From contig NC_052508.1 of the NCBI RefSeq assembly GCF_014356525.2, positions 38,003,613 through 38,067,612 on the forward strand: a stretch of DNA of 64,000 bases, read 5' to 3'. The notes under the pieces were generated by a model. The model did no database searches. It worked only from the letters and a program-made list of their open reading frames with translations, and was not told the DNA's origin. Positions 33,338 through 44,198 of the stretch are shown one piece after another. A program made the position numbers and the translations under genes. Position 1 is the stretch's first letter. Every line of letters starts with the position of its first letter. This stretch comes from Nilaparvata lugens. Taxonomy: Eukaryota; Arthropoda; Insecta; Hemiptera; Delphacidae.

Positions 33338-34003
33338 AGGTAGCAAAAAATGGAGTAGCAATATTTTTATTTGACCAAATATCTTGAACAATTTTGAGTT
33401 TTGGCTATCAAGTGTTTGAACACTTTTTTTTAGAATTTATCATTCGACTAAATCCAATAGCTTTAAATACCTATCAATCACCATGAAAACAGCCAATTTA
33501 GTAGTCACTAAAAGTAGTAAAAAAATTAAATATGAGAATTGTAGAGTATTGAGTGTGCATTTTTTTCCCCAAATATCTCGAACAGTTTTGAGTTTAGGCT
33601 ATCAAGTGACTGAACATTTTTCCTTTAGAATATATGATTCTACTAAATCCAATAGTTCAAAATACCTATCAATCATCATGAAAACAAGTTAACATCTTAT
33701 AAAGCAAAAATTTGCACTTTTCTGCACATTTTTGCAATATCTCAAAAACTACTGAAGTTACGAACCTAAAACCGGTTCCAGTGGATTCCTCGTCAAATTT
33801 AACATAAAATTGCACTATTCTGAAACGTATTGTAGCCATACAAAAGTTATAAAAAATAAAAATTTCAGCTTTCCACCATGTTTGTTCAGCTAATGCTTGG
33901 AAATCGACAACAATGTGACATGGTTGAACTCGTCTTGACCTCCTCTATCGATCTATGCAGGTCTCAATGCTAGATTCCGCGGCCCATATACTAAAGTGCA
34001 GCC
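33338..34003 (-). repeat. Fold-back complex, right inverted arm
   Basis: Reverse complement of the left arm, ending ACTAAAGTGCAGCC, the exact partner of GGCTGCACTTTAGT at 22859. It holds an internal tandem duplication: 33360-33490 and 33560-33690 both contain GAATTTATCATTCGACTAAA-like sequence and a TATCAATCA(C/T)CATGAAAAC block. Confidence 0.85.
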
Positions 34004-34682
34004 AATTCTATTATCATTTTACAATAATTTATAAAGTGAATTTGTTTCTCAATTAACTAGCAATATGCTCTTTCAATAAATATCATAGCTTAGGCTCTGC
34101 TGTATTACTTCCCATATTGAGATTAAAATTAAAAGCTTTTAAAATAAACGGTAATTTATCAGAAATCAGATAATTTATCATTATTTTTTGTTGTTCTTGA
34201 AATTACATAACCTAAAAATAAAACTCTAGCCAATATTATTATTTTGTTGAATGATGGTAAATTGAATGGTTAATAGTAGTGAGCTGTTGCATTTATTCTG
34301 CTTTCATTGAATAATTGAATTTATAGAATTTCAAATTATAGCTAACCTATTGGGTACTTCATTATTAAAAACAAAATTATAGCAATATTTATTGCATGAT
34401 AAAATTTATAGCACTTCAAATTATTCCTAGCCTACAGCATACTATAATATTCTCTTATAAAATTATAGTCACTGCCAAGCACTATATGTTGAATGTGATT
34501 AATTTCTATGTTTTAATGTGTAACTGCAAAGGAAATGCTTGAACTATTCAATGGTTTCAAATTATTTTTTCTCATAATTCTGAGTATAATTGTAGATCCA
34601 ATGTAGTTAAGGTGAGCTCTACTATTACTCAACTATTTGAAACATTTTATTGTCTTATTAATAATCTTGAACGTTTAAAAAT
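34004..34682. other. AT-rich intergenic, no gene seen
   Basis: About 680 bp of low-GC DNA; nothing recognised. Confidence 0.5.
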
Positions 34683-36420
34683 GGAGGAAAGGAGGAACAA
34701 GCACATGAAAAGATAACCAGTACTCCTGACAAAATATCAGATGATGATTGTGTTCCACGAAATCGTGATAATGGTAGTATGAGTTCTGTTAATTTCAACC
34801 CTGAAAATTTAGGCCCGCATTCATCCAATTTATACACCATAGAATCTACTAATACTGAACTGGAAATGTCACTTGTCTCTGATTTATCAAAAACTGATCC
34901 TGTAAAAGATGCTTCACAGTCTCAATTCCAAATACTTCAAAACCTCTTCACTGGAATGCAGACTGATTTAAAGCTGAAAATCGAAGGTCTTCAGCAATCA
35001 TCACAGGTCATTAATGGTAATGTAACCATAATGAAAGGAGAAGTCAGTTCTATTAAAAAACAACTTGATGACTTACTAGTTCAAGTAAATAATAGGGTGG
35101 ATCAAATCGAAGTTAGTACAACAGAACAGATTAAACAAACCAAAGTAAATCTCCAACTCCAACTTGAGACTGGTTTAACTCAACTCTAAAATGGACTTGA
35201 TGAAAAACAAAACACTTTCACCAAAATAATGAATGAGTCTCTAGGTACTCAAGAAGCCAATGTTGAAGGTAGATTAAAAGTCCATAGCCAACAATGGGAT
35301 ATCAAAATCAATGAAGTTTGCACCTCCTTAAATGGAAAATGGGAACAAGCTGTTGTTGAAACTCAAGCCAACATTTCCAAATTGGATGAGCAAAAAACTA
35401 ATCTTCAATCAAAGCTTGCTGATGTTGTGTTAGGTCAAACTAAGTTGAAAGAATCTATTAGTTCCAATAAATTTGATCTTAAGAAAGTTGAAGAAGACTT
35501 GATCACTACTAAAAGTGCTCTACAATCACAGATCAAGTCTGCCAACAATGAAATAGTCCAGTTAAAAAATCGTTTATCTAATCCATATGGCAACAGTAAT
35601 TCTTGTGCCACCAATGAACTGGTAAGTGTATCAAATTTGTTCTCCAACCTCTCAACTTTTGATAACATGGCTAATTGCCGTGTTTTGCCATGTGTTTTGC
35701 CGTGCTAATTGCCAAGAGAATTTTCAAATCAGTTGATAGCTATTGATGAACTAGTGGCGATTCCACGGGCTGTTTGGAAATTGAAACTGGCAACTCATCT
35801 GCGTTATGAGCCACTACTGTTTCTAAAAGGAAGAGCCAATAAATTCACTGATTTGAATGAATTAATAGAAGCCTTTTTAGGTCAATTCTGGTCAGTTGAT
35901 AGACAACAAAATCTACTTTCTGAAAATAATATGCTCCTAGTATGATAGCAGAAATTATTATTCATTTTCATCTTTTGCAGCTGAGATCAGATATAAGAAA
36001 TCTCTACCTATACAAGAGTCAAATCTTGCCAACATGGTCCTCAAGAAATTGCCTTATCATGTCCAACTATCTCTTGTAACAGGTACTATCACCACCTTTA
36101 AAGAACTGGAAAATTGTCTTCATAGGATTCAAGCCATAAATAACAAAAATCCAGCCAGCAACAATCTTCCAAATCAAACAATACAATTTAGTGAATAAAA
36201 TTCCCCACTGCTCCAGATAATTTTGTGAATCATCAAGGCAGAAGTGGAGAATCCAATGAAAATGATGGTAAGAAAACTGACAAAGACCATTTTAATCATC
36301 ATGAACAAAATCACAAGGAGGACAAACGTAGGTTCGGCCAGTCTCTTCAACAAAGTTTCAGGTCACTTGGCAACTTCAACCGCAATCATGAATCAATTAT
36401 CTCATGATTGTTTGTTCTAA
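34683..36420 (+). pseudogene. LTR-retrotransposon gag-like gene, broken
   Basis: One frame runs from about 34683 with in-frame stops at 35187-35189 and 35706-35708, then a frameshift near 35938 into the next frame. It ends at a stop near 36198, with a His/Asn-rich tail in 36225-36407. The first 300 residues are a long Gln/Lys/Glu-rich coiled coil (LDDLLVQVNNRVDQIEVS and similar heptads). The C-terminal part has AWKLKLATHLRYE-like, FLGQFWSVDRQQNLL and MVLKKLPYHVQLSL blocks, like capsid-type gag of Gypsy/BEL elements. The second stop lies in a short local duplication of CTAATTGCCGTG-type sequence. No pol follows, so this is an orphan gag remnant. Confidence 0.6.
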
Positions 36421-36662
36421 AAATATTAGAGAATATGCATAATAGTTCGTTGACTGTCAGTATCCCTCATTAATAGCATCAATGCTCCCCATTCAAACAA
36501 TGCTGACACATTGATGTGAATCTTACTATAATTTGGTTACTTTAGATCAGATGAAGATAATAATGTTGATGAACTGTTTCAATTTTAATCATGTTTGACA
36601 TTTTTGCTTATGTGAAATAAGCTCTCATTGATGAAATCATAATCATTGAAGTCAATTATACT
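36421..36662. other. Short spacer, no gene seen
   Basis: AT-rich; nothing recognised. Confidence 0.4.
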
Positions 36663-36785
36663 AAGAAAGCAATTTCTGTTTAAATAATTATGTGTGTTTG
36701 TGGATATGTATGTATGTCGGATGGATCTCGAAACGGCTCTAACAATTTTTATTAAATCAGGAATATAGTGGTTTCAGTCAGCTTT
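36663..36785 (+). repeat. Helitron-like repeat fragment
   Basis: It shares GATCTCGAAACGGCTCTAAC and following bases with longer relatives at 42042-42690 and 54999-55570. Only the left part is present before the Jockey-like LINE. Confidence 0.5.
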
Positions 36786-37015
36786 CAGAAGCCGAAGCGA
36801 GTAGACGTGTTCTGTGAAATTCATGTAATTATTCTAAAAGTATACCATCAAACTGTTGTGTCAGTGAAAACGGCATTGCCGAATTGTGAGTGAGTGTGTG
36901 TGTGCGTGCGCGCGCGCGCGTTGGCAGCAACTATGACTGTAGCCGAGTTCGGATATTGCTGCTTCGGTGAGTGCTGAATCGGTAATTCTATTGTGAGAAC
37001 TGAACTATCGTAACT

Positions 37016-38442
37016 ATGAACGGTGACAATAATACGACTATTATTACTATAACTGAAGAAAATAAACCTGTCTCCTACAAGGTTCGAACTGATAAAATTC
37101 AATCAGAATGCGAAAAATTTTTATTTAAAGCTTGGAACGAAGCTAATACGAAATTCCAGCAATCAGAAAAAATAAGTTAGTCAGTTTTAATTTTAAAAAT
37201 CAGCGTTAGAGACTAAATCTAAGAATGAAGAAAAAAATACGGACAATTATCATACCGATGAAGAAGAATTATCTACTGAAACAGAATGGATTCGTCAAAA
37301 GCAAAGAAAGAGGAAGAGAGAACAATCTGACTCACCTCCAACACATTCGTCCAATGAGCAGAAAGGTAGTTCACGTAGAAAAACTGAACTAAAAGAGAAT
37401 GCTGAACCAAAAAAAACTCCTAGTATCAAACAAGTTAAGAGACCTCCTCCAATAATACTCTACAACATCCAAGACTATCAAGTAGTGTATAAGATTTTGA
37501 ATGAAAAAATAAAAGACTCTTATAAGATCACACTATTGAATAATGGTAGCTTAAAACTCAACGTTGAATCTGAGGATAATTATAGACTAGCTACATCATT
37601 GCTGAATGACAAAAAAATGAATTGGTCTTCGTTTGAAAACAAGCAAACGAGACTCATTAGAGTAATAGTGAAGAAGTTGCACAGCACTTGCAATCCACAG
37701 GAAATAAAAGAGGAACTTCAGGAAAAAGGATTTAAAATTTTGGACGTGGTAAACATTCTTAAATGGAAAACAAAAGAACCACTCCCAATATTCATGTTAA
37801 CTTTTGAAAACACAGAGAGCATAAATAGAATTTATGAAATATGTGTAATTATGGGTATGAAGGTTGAAGTAGTCCCCCTGAAAAAATCGAAATTTCTATC
37901 GCAATGTAAAAATTGTCAAACCTGGGGACACACTAAAAAATACTGCCAGAAGGAGCCTAGGTGCGTGAAATGCGCTGGTCCCCACATCACTATCAGCTGT
38001 ACTAAGAGTACCTAAAGAAGTTAAGCCTAAATGCTACAATTGTGGGATGGAGCACCCTGCTAATTATAGAGGATGTGTTGTAGCACAAGAGTTGCAGGCA
38101 CTTCGAAATAAGAAAAAAGCAATAAAATCTATTTCGTCAGTCAACAAAAGAAACGATCCTATTGTGCCACAGAGAGCTGTAATAAATGACAGTAGAGTTA
38201 AGGAGAACCAGAGTTATGCTGATAAGCTGAAAAATAAAGTACCTATCAACAGTAACGAAAAGTCAAGTCTTCAAGATTACAACTTGAGTAAAGATTTGGA
38301 ACTGAGCATTACAACTCAACTTAAATTGATTCTTGAGAAACTAGTTGTGCAAGAAGGCCTCAATAAATCAATTTTAAGTAGGTTAGAAAAACTGGAAAAT
38401 ATTTCAGTTCCAGAAGTCATTCACAAGAAGCATGGAAAATAG
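37016..38442 (+). pseudogene. Jockey-like ORF1 (gag) with zinc knuckles
   Basis: The N-terminus starts at ATG 37016 (CEKFLFKAWNEANTKFQQ) and stops at 37178-37180. The main part is open in another frame from 37197 to 38015, and after one more shift the rest runs to 38442. A PRE_C2HC-like region (RVIVKKLHSTCNPQEI to MKVEVVPL) precedes CX2CX4HX4C (CKNCQTWGHTKKYC), CVKCAGPHITISC and, past the frameshift, CYNCGMEHPANYRGC. A Ser-rich linker and a C-terminal coiled coil (LEKLVVQEGLNKSILSRLEKL) follow. This is the usual gag-like ORF1 of Jockey-clade LINEs, binding the element RNA. Confidence 0.82.
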
Positions 38443-41092
38443 ATTCAAAATTATGACTTGGAATGCTAATGGATTACTACAGCACAAAGATGATCTATTA
38501 GCAATTCTAATTGAGCATAAAATAGATGCCTGTCTCATTTCCGAAACTCATTTCACCAAAGAATCCTACTTTAAAATTAGAGGGTACAAAACGTACCATG
38601 CCATACATCCCAACAACAGCGCTAGAGGCGGAAGTGCGGTTATTGTAAGAGAAGAGCTAAACCATCACGAGTTCAAGAAGATAGAATTGCAGGAGTTCCA
38701 GTCGATTTCAATCAAAGTCAAACTTATCGGTAGACCATCTGGTACGATCACAATTGGAGCCGTCTACTATCCACCACGATTTAATTTGAAGAAGATAGAA
38801 TATATTGATTTCCTAAGCAACTTCACAGGGAAATTTATCATCGGAGGAGACTTCAATTCAAAGAATACACAATGGGGGTCCCGACTGACCACAACTAAAG
38901 GAAAGGAGCTATTACTGGCTGTTAATGAATACCACTGCGATGTTCACTCAACAAGGAAACCAACTTACTGGCCAACAGACAAAACAAAAATTCCAGACCT
39001 GATAGATTTTTTCATCACAAAAAATATTTCACCAAACTGTGTTGAAGTTGAAGAAAAATTTGATCTCAACTCTGACCATTTGCCAATAGTTTTGACAATG
39101 CACAGTGCAGCTGTTAAAAAAGAAATGCCACCTAGACTCATCAACAGGTACACAGATTTATAAACTTTTAAAAATATGATAGACTCTAGAATAGACTTGA
39201 ACACATCTCTGCAAACTATAGATGAACTAGAAACTGAAGTCCAGGAGTTTGTAATCAATATCCAACAATGTGCCTGGGAAAATACACCACTACTTCAAAG
39301 CAGGATTTTCAAAGGTAATTGCTATCCTGTAGCGGTAAGAGAGTTGATAGAAAAAAGAAGAAGAACAAGAAGATCATGGCAATCAACAAGAAATCCAAGA
39401 ATTAAAACAGAACTTAATAGAATTACTAATGAACTGAGAAAGATGATACAGGATGTAAAACAACATGATATCAATAAATACTTAGAAGAGTTAACCAATG
39501 AGTCTACTACAAATTTTTCATTATGGAGATCAACCAGGAAACTGAAGAGACCTCTTGAACAAGTTACACCGATAAGGAAGAATCAAGATTGCTGGGCAAG
39601 GAGCAATAAAGAGAAAGCCGATTTGTTCGCTGATCACCTGGAAAAGGTTTTCTCACCTCATGAGGAAACAATTATAGATGAGAATCCTCATTATCTTGGA
39701 GCAGGAGTTATCACTCCAACATCGCCAAGGGAGGTAGAATATGAGATTAAAAATTTGAGCAGAAAGAAAACGCCAGGTTTCGACTTAATAACTGGAGAGA
39801 TTCTACAGGAGCTCCCAAGAAAAGCAATTGTGAAGCTATGCCATCTCTTCAACGCTTCATTCCGATTGAAATATGTGCCAAGTTTCTGGAAGGTAGCCGA
39901 TGTCATCATGATACCAAAACCTGGAAAGCCACCACATGATGTAACCTCGTATAGGCCAATTTCACTACTGCCAGTAATATCAAAATTATTTGAGAAACTT
40001 CTACTGAAAAGATTAAAGCCTTATCTGGACGATAATGGATTAATACCAACCCATCAATTCGGATTTCGAGATAAACATAGTACAATAGATCAGGTGCACA
40101 GAATAACAAATATTATTGAAAATACATTGGAGGAAAAGAAAATTTGCTCTGCAATTTTCCTTGATGTAGCACAGGCTTTCGACAAAGTATGGCATTCAGG
40201 ATTGTGCTACAAAATGAACTAGTTCTTACCAACAGAATACAGTCTAATACTGAAATCATATCTTCAAGACCGTTATTCCAGGATAAAACAAGATGATGCT
40301 TTTTCATCTCTCAGAGAAATCAGGGCTGGAGTTCCTCAAGGAAGTGTGCTGGGTCCCCTCTTGTACCTCCTATACACATCTGATATACCTCAACCCGAAA
40401 ACGTAACAGTAGCAACATTTGCTGATGACACAGCAGTTTTATCAGTTGGTGCAACTGTTGAAGTTTCTACAGAGAAATTGCAGGTGGCAGTCAACAGAAT
40501 CAATGTTTGGACAAAACACTGGCTTATAAAATTGAATGAAGCAAAATCAGTTCAAGTCAACTTTACAAACAGAAGAGTTCAATATATCCCCTTAACACTC
40601 AATGGGAATATTGTACCCTACTCCAACACTGCAAAGTATCTAGGCATGACGCTGGATGCCAAGCTTAGATGGAAGGAGCATGTGAAGAAGAAAAGAGAAC
40701 AACTTGGCATAAAATTCAAGAAAATGTACTGGCTACTTGGGAGGACATCAAAGTTGTCAAATTATAACAAATTGCTTCTCTACAAGCAGATTCTCAAGCC
40801 GGTGTGGACCTACGGAATTCAACTCTGGGGCTGCACCCGACCATCCAATATCGACATCATCCAGCGCTTCCAGAACAAAGTACTCAGAAGTTGTGTAGAC
40901 ACTCCTTGGTACATCAGGAACTCTGATCTCCACCGCGACCTGGGAGTGGCGACAGTCATCAGTGAAATCCAAAGATTTGCAGAAAAACATGAGAAAAGAC
41001 TTCATCAACATGTGAACGTGGAAGCAATCCAGCTGCTCAATGTGCATGGAGTAAGAAGACTGCAACGCAGAAAGCCACACGAATTAGTTTAG
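38432..41092 (+). pseudogene. Jockey-like ORF2: endonuclease and RT, two stops
   Basis: A single frame of 887 codons with TAA at 39161-39163 and TAG at 40220-40222. Endonuclease: MTWNANGL, LISETHF, ARGGSAVIV, GAVYYPP, IGGDFNSK and NSDHLPI. RT: DVTSYRPISLLPVISKLFE, HQFGFRDKHSTIDQ, AIFLDVAQAFDKVWH, GVPQGSVLGPLLYLLY, and catalytic ATFADDTAVL, then AKYLGMTLDAKLRWKEH, LKPVWTYGIQLWG and CVDTPWYIRN, all classic Jockey-clade signatures. ATG 38432 overlaps the end of ORF1 by 11 bp. The TAG stands where relatives have Gln, consistent with a single C-to-T change. Confidence 0.9.
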
Positions 41093-41160
41093 TGCTAAAG
41101 TGTTCAATTGGAAGTGCAAAGGCAGAATACTGTATCCTTTTATGCTAAAAATAATCTTTA

Positions 41161-42041
41161 TTTAATCCTTGACCAATATAGAAGGCTTAACCAATGGGTT
41201 TTACCTTCAGAAACAATATTCTTATCAATTTATGTCAAAATAGAATAGCTTATTAGTCTTTAACTAGGTGCTATAAAAATCAAGAAAAAAAAAGGAATAT
41301 AGTGGGTTTGCGACAAAAAACATTATTTTGGAACAGGTCTCAACTCTGGGAAAATTCGCTGAAGTTCCTTGAGGAGGATTATTGGTCCCTCAAGTAGCAG
41401 CTGATCAGAAAAAAGTTTCCATAATCTGTTGAAAACGTGAGAGGGTGTGTGCAAATGAAAAATATTTCAATATCTGTAGTTGAGTCAACAAATTTGGCGA
41501 CCTAATTAATTTAAAACATTACAGTATTCATGGGACATCTGGAAACATGGATTCAGAAAGTGACCGGATTATAGCAAAAGAAATTTAAAATCGATCTCTC
41601 CAAACATATGGTAGTTGAATGTAATGTTTATTGTGAGGTGATAGAAATGCGACTAATATCTTCAGCTTCTGTTGTATTGGTTCCTCTGTTGCTTCATGTT
41701 TGTACGCAGCCATGGCCTTGAGAGAACTAGTTGCACTGTCTGTTAATTCATTATCCGGACTTAATACCACGAGAACCAATAAGAGAAGCCTTCTATTAAA
41801 AAAAACTCTGCTCAGATTAATTCTCATGAAATTCAATCCTGATGGAAATTTAACAGGCTTTTGTGCTACTGGGCCTGATATTTTCATGTTTCAATATCAG
41901 CTAAAAACTGAATCGAAATAAAACATAATATTCCATCAGCTGCTCCTATTTCCTTTAATGATGTCATTACATGACACAAGACAAACCTATTGATATTGAT
42001 AGATCACAATACTAAAGTTGTCAATCCTATTACCGTATATT
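41161..42041. other. Intergenic with Helitron-like and MITE relics
   Basis: 41296-41470 resembles the middle of the Helitron-like repeat (CAACTCTGGGAAAATTCGC). 41815-41875 (AATTTAACAGGCTTTTGTGC) is a decayed end of the MITE at 55299-55438. The 100-codon minus and 73-codon plus frames here overlap these relics and are not credible. Confidence 0.45.
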
Positions 42042-42690
42042 GAGAGAGCAATTTTTGTATATGGTTATGTATGTCCAACGGATCTCGAAAACAGCTCTAA
42101 CAATTTTCACGAAATTCGGAACATAGTAGGTTCATGATATAAAAAATCGATTGCACTAGGTCTCATCTCTGGGAAACTTGCTGAAGGACATGAAAAGGAT
42201 AATAATTATTCATTCTTGGAAAAACAGATGATAATTTCGTCATCTGTCGATAACAGATGCCTGTGTAGGAGAGAGATAGAATTATGTCCAGCTGTTGCAT
42301 CTAGAAATTTTAATCGACTTGATCAAAATAATCTGATTTGACATGACATGGTAGTATATCATCCTAAATTAGAGTATATCATAATTTTCAAAGTTAATCA
42401 TTATTTTACAGTTTTAAGTGATTAGTGAGTGTTTTTTGTTATTCAATTTGGTCTGTAAACAATCTAAATCAGAACTTTTCTGTTTTCAAATGTTTGGATT
42501 AAAATTGGATCTGAATTCAAGTGTATGGAACATAACCTACTTTTTGGACTATTTATAGTGTATAAATCAAAATTCGGGGAAGAAACAGTTTTGGGCTGTG
42601 CCTGTTAGTCCTTCCCCAATCATTTAAAATAATTGTATTCTGTTTTATCAATAAATAAACAACCGAAGCTCGGTGCCCCAATATTTTAGA
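42042..42690 (+). mobile_element. Helitron-like repeat
   Basis: It begins near GAGAGAGCAATTTTTG, includes GGATCTCGAAAACAGCTC and TAGGTCTCATCTCTGGGAAA, and ends with AACCGAAGCTCGGTGCCCC. A similarly built copy lies at 54999-55570. The GAAGCTCGGTGCCCC end with its small stem is Helitron-like, but I see no Rep/helicase gene. Confidence 0.45.
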
Positions 42691-43390
42691 TAGAAATTAA
42701 ATTGAGTAATATGTTAGTTTACATCCAAATTTTCATCTCTAAGCTTTTGGTTCCAAGCTAAATCATATAATGGTAGTCAATAATCAAAGTGATTGAATTA
42801 ACTCTATTCAGATTTATGCAAATTCATCCCACTTCAATATTTATGATAGTAAAGTTTAGGACATGAGGAATCAGCCACAATAAATGTTATACTATTATGA
42901 ATAGACTCTTTTGTATGAATGGACTTCCATGGAAGAAAGAATCAGTGGATTGGCTGCTTTCACACTTTTGAATAAGTGAAATGAAAATTAAGCATCATGC
43001 TATGCCAAAAATTTCAGAATAAGCAAGAGATCCGTGGATACCAGAGTCATAGAACTCCGAATCAACTTAATTTGGAATTTAATCTTCAATTGCATGGAGC
43101 AAGAGCAAAAATAACATTATCACTGCTAATTTGATAACTGTCAACGGGAAATATTAATTGCCAATGAATAGAGTCGAGGTCGACTCTTATGCCCCGCCCA
43201 ATATTCTACAAAATTCTCTGCAATTGGACTACTATTCTACGGAGCAGTTCCAACACATCAATTAATTATTCAAATTATTTGACCCAATAATTGTCATGCC
43301 AAGTTGTGGCCTAATATCAAAAACGATTATAACAATTTTGGTAGAATTTAGATTATAAATGTTTCACAGAAATAATCTTATCTTTTAATT
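42691..43390. other. Intergenic, no gene seen
   Basis: About 700 bp of AT-rich DNA leading into a Helitron-like end; no gene. Confidence 0.45.
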
Positions 43391-43420
43391 ACCGTAGCGA
43401 AGCACGGGTGCCCTGCTAGT
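43391..43420 (+). mobile_element. Helitron-like 3' end
   Basis: ACCGTAGCGAAGCACGGGTG then CCCTGCTAGT. A small stem (CGTAGCGAAGCACG) lies just before a terminal CTAG followed by T, as in Helitrons. Confidence 0.5.
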
Positions 43421-43506
43421 TACCATATATGTTTATTTTGGTTGTGGGGCCTGATGTTATAAGTAGGTACGGCACTAATTTGTACAAACTTGTGTAATAG
43501 AACTAC

Positions 43507-43590
43507 ATAATTTTTATTATTTGTCATGAATTTTCACAATGAATAGATAAATTGTTGACGACGGTGAAAATTCATGACAAGTAAAATTAT
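43507..43590. repeat. Short fold-back repeat
   Basis: TTTGTCATGAATTTTCAC (to 43537) pairs with GTGAAAATTCATGACAAGT (from 43564); the arms are about 27-31 bp with a 26-bp loop. Confidence 0.75.
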
Positions 43591-44198
43591 GGAAAAAATG
43601 AGAGGCTCTAGTCAGTCGGTTACGAGGACGGGACCTGGAGCTATCTACTGCAGATAATCGGGCCCGGCTCTACCCTCCTTCACCACCCATATTTACCCCT
43701 ACATTGATATCAGCTGAGCCTTTTGGTGTGTATCGTGCGGGTGTTTGCCCTACTGCGACCCACTTTGCCCATATTAGATTCAGTTTCTTCCATTTTTTTT
43801 ATTCAATATTAATCATAATTGGAAAACACGCCTGAGTTGACAAATATTTGAAAATATCATCAAGTCTTCTATGCACAAATGAAATATTCAGTTCAAACTT
43901 GCTGTTTTTTCTGTTACAGTATTTTGAACCTTTTCTTGTGCCTACAGTGGGTAATAAATTTATTAAGAGATTAGTTATAAAACGCAGATTCTCTGCGTGG
44001 ATTAGTATAATATTATTTCTCTCAACATCCTTCATATCTTGTCTGTATATTACATAGAATCAGTAGAACATCTTGCCGGTTCAACATCTTTAATCCTTTA
44101 GGAGTGCACTCTTAATTCAGGAAAAAATGATATACACATACTTTAACCAGGTGATAGTTGTGTGTTACGGTCACATACAATATTTATCTTTTTTCTTG
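43591..44198. other. Intergenic, no gene seen
   Basis: About 600 bp, locally GC-richer near 43610-43760; no gene recognised. The opposite-strand frames at 43799-44057 are mutual shadows. Confidence 0.4.

Larger units (their letters stand above)
36786..41160 (+). mobile_element. Jockey-like LINE, both ORFs, few lesions
   Basis: About 4.3 kb with a 5' UTR (including a GT/GC-rich tract at 36882-36923), ORF1 (37016-38442) and ORF2 (38432-41092) overlapping by 11 bp, and a short AT-rich 3' end. Lesions are two frameshifts and short gaps in ORF1 and two stops in ORF2. A related, more deleted copy lies at 60051-62048. Confidence 0.85.

Noticed and set aside
36882..36923. GT/GC alternating tract as a Z-DNA regulatory element
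   Set aside because: Short purine-pyrimidine runs are common simple sequence; no other support.
41585..41921. Opposing frames of 100 and 73 codons
   Set aside because: They overlap MITE and Helitron-like relics and are shadows of each other.
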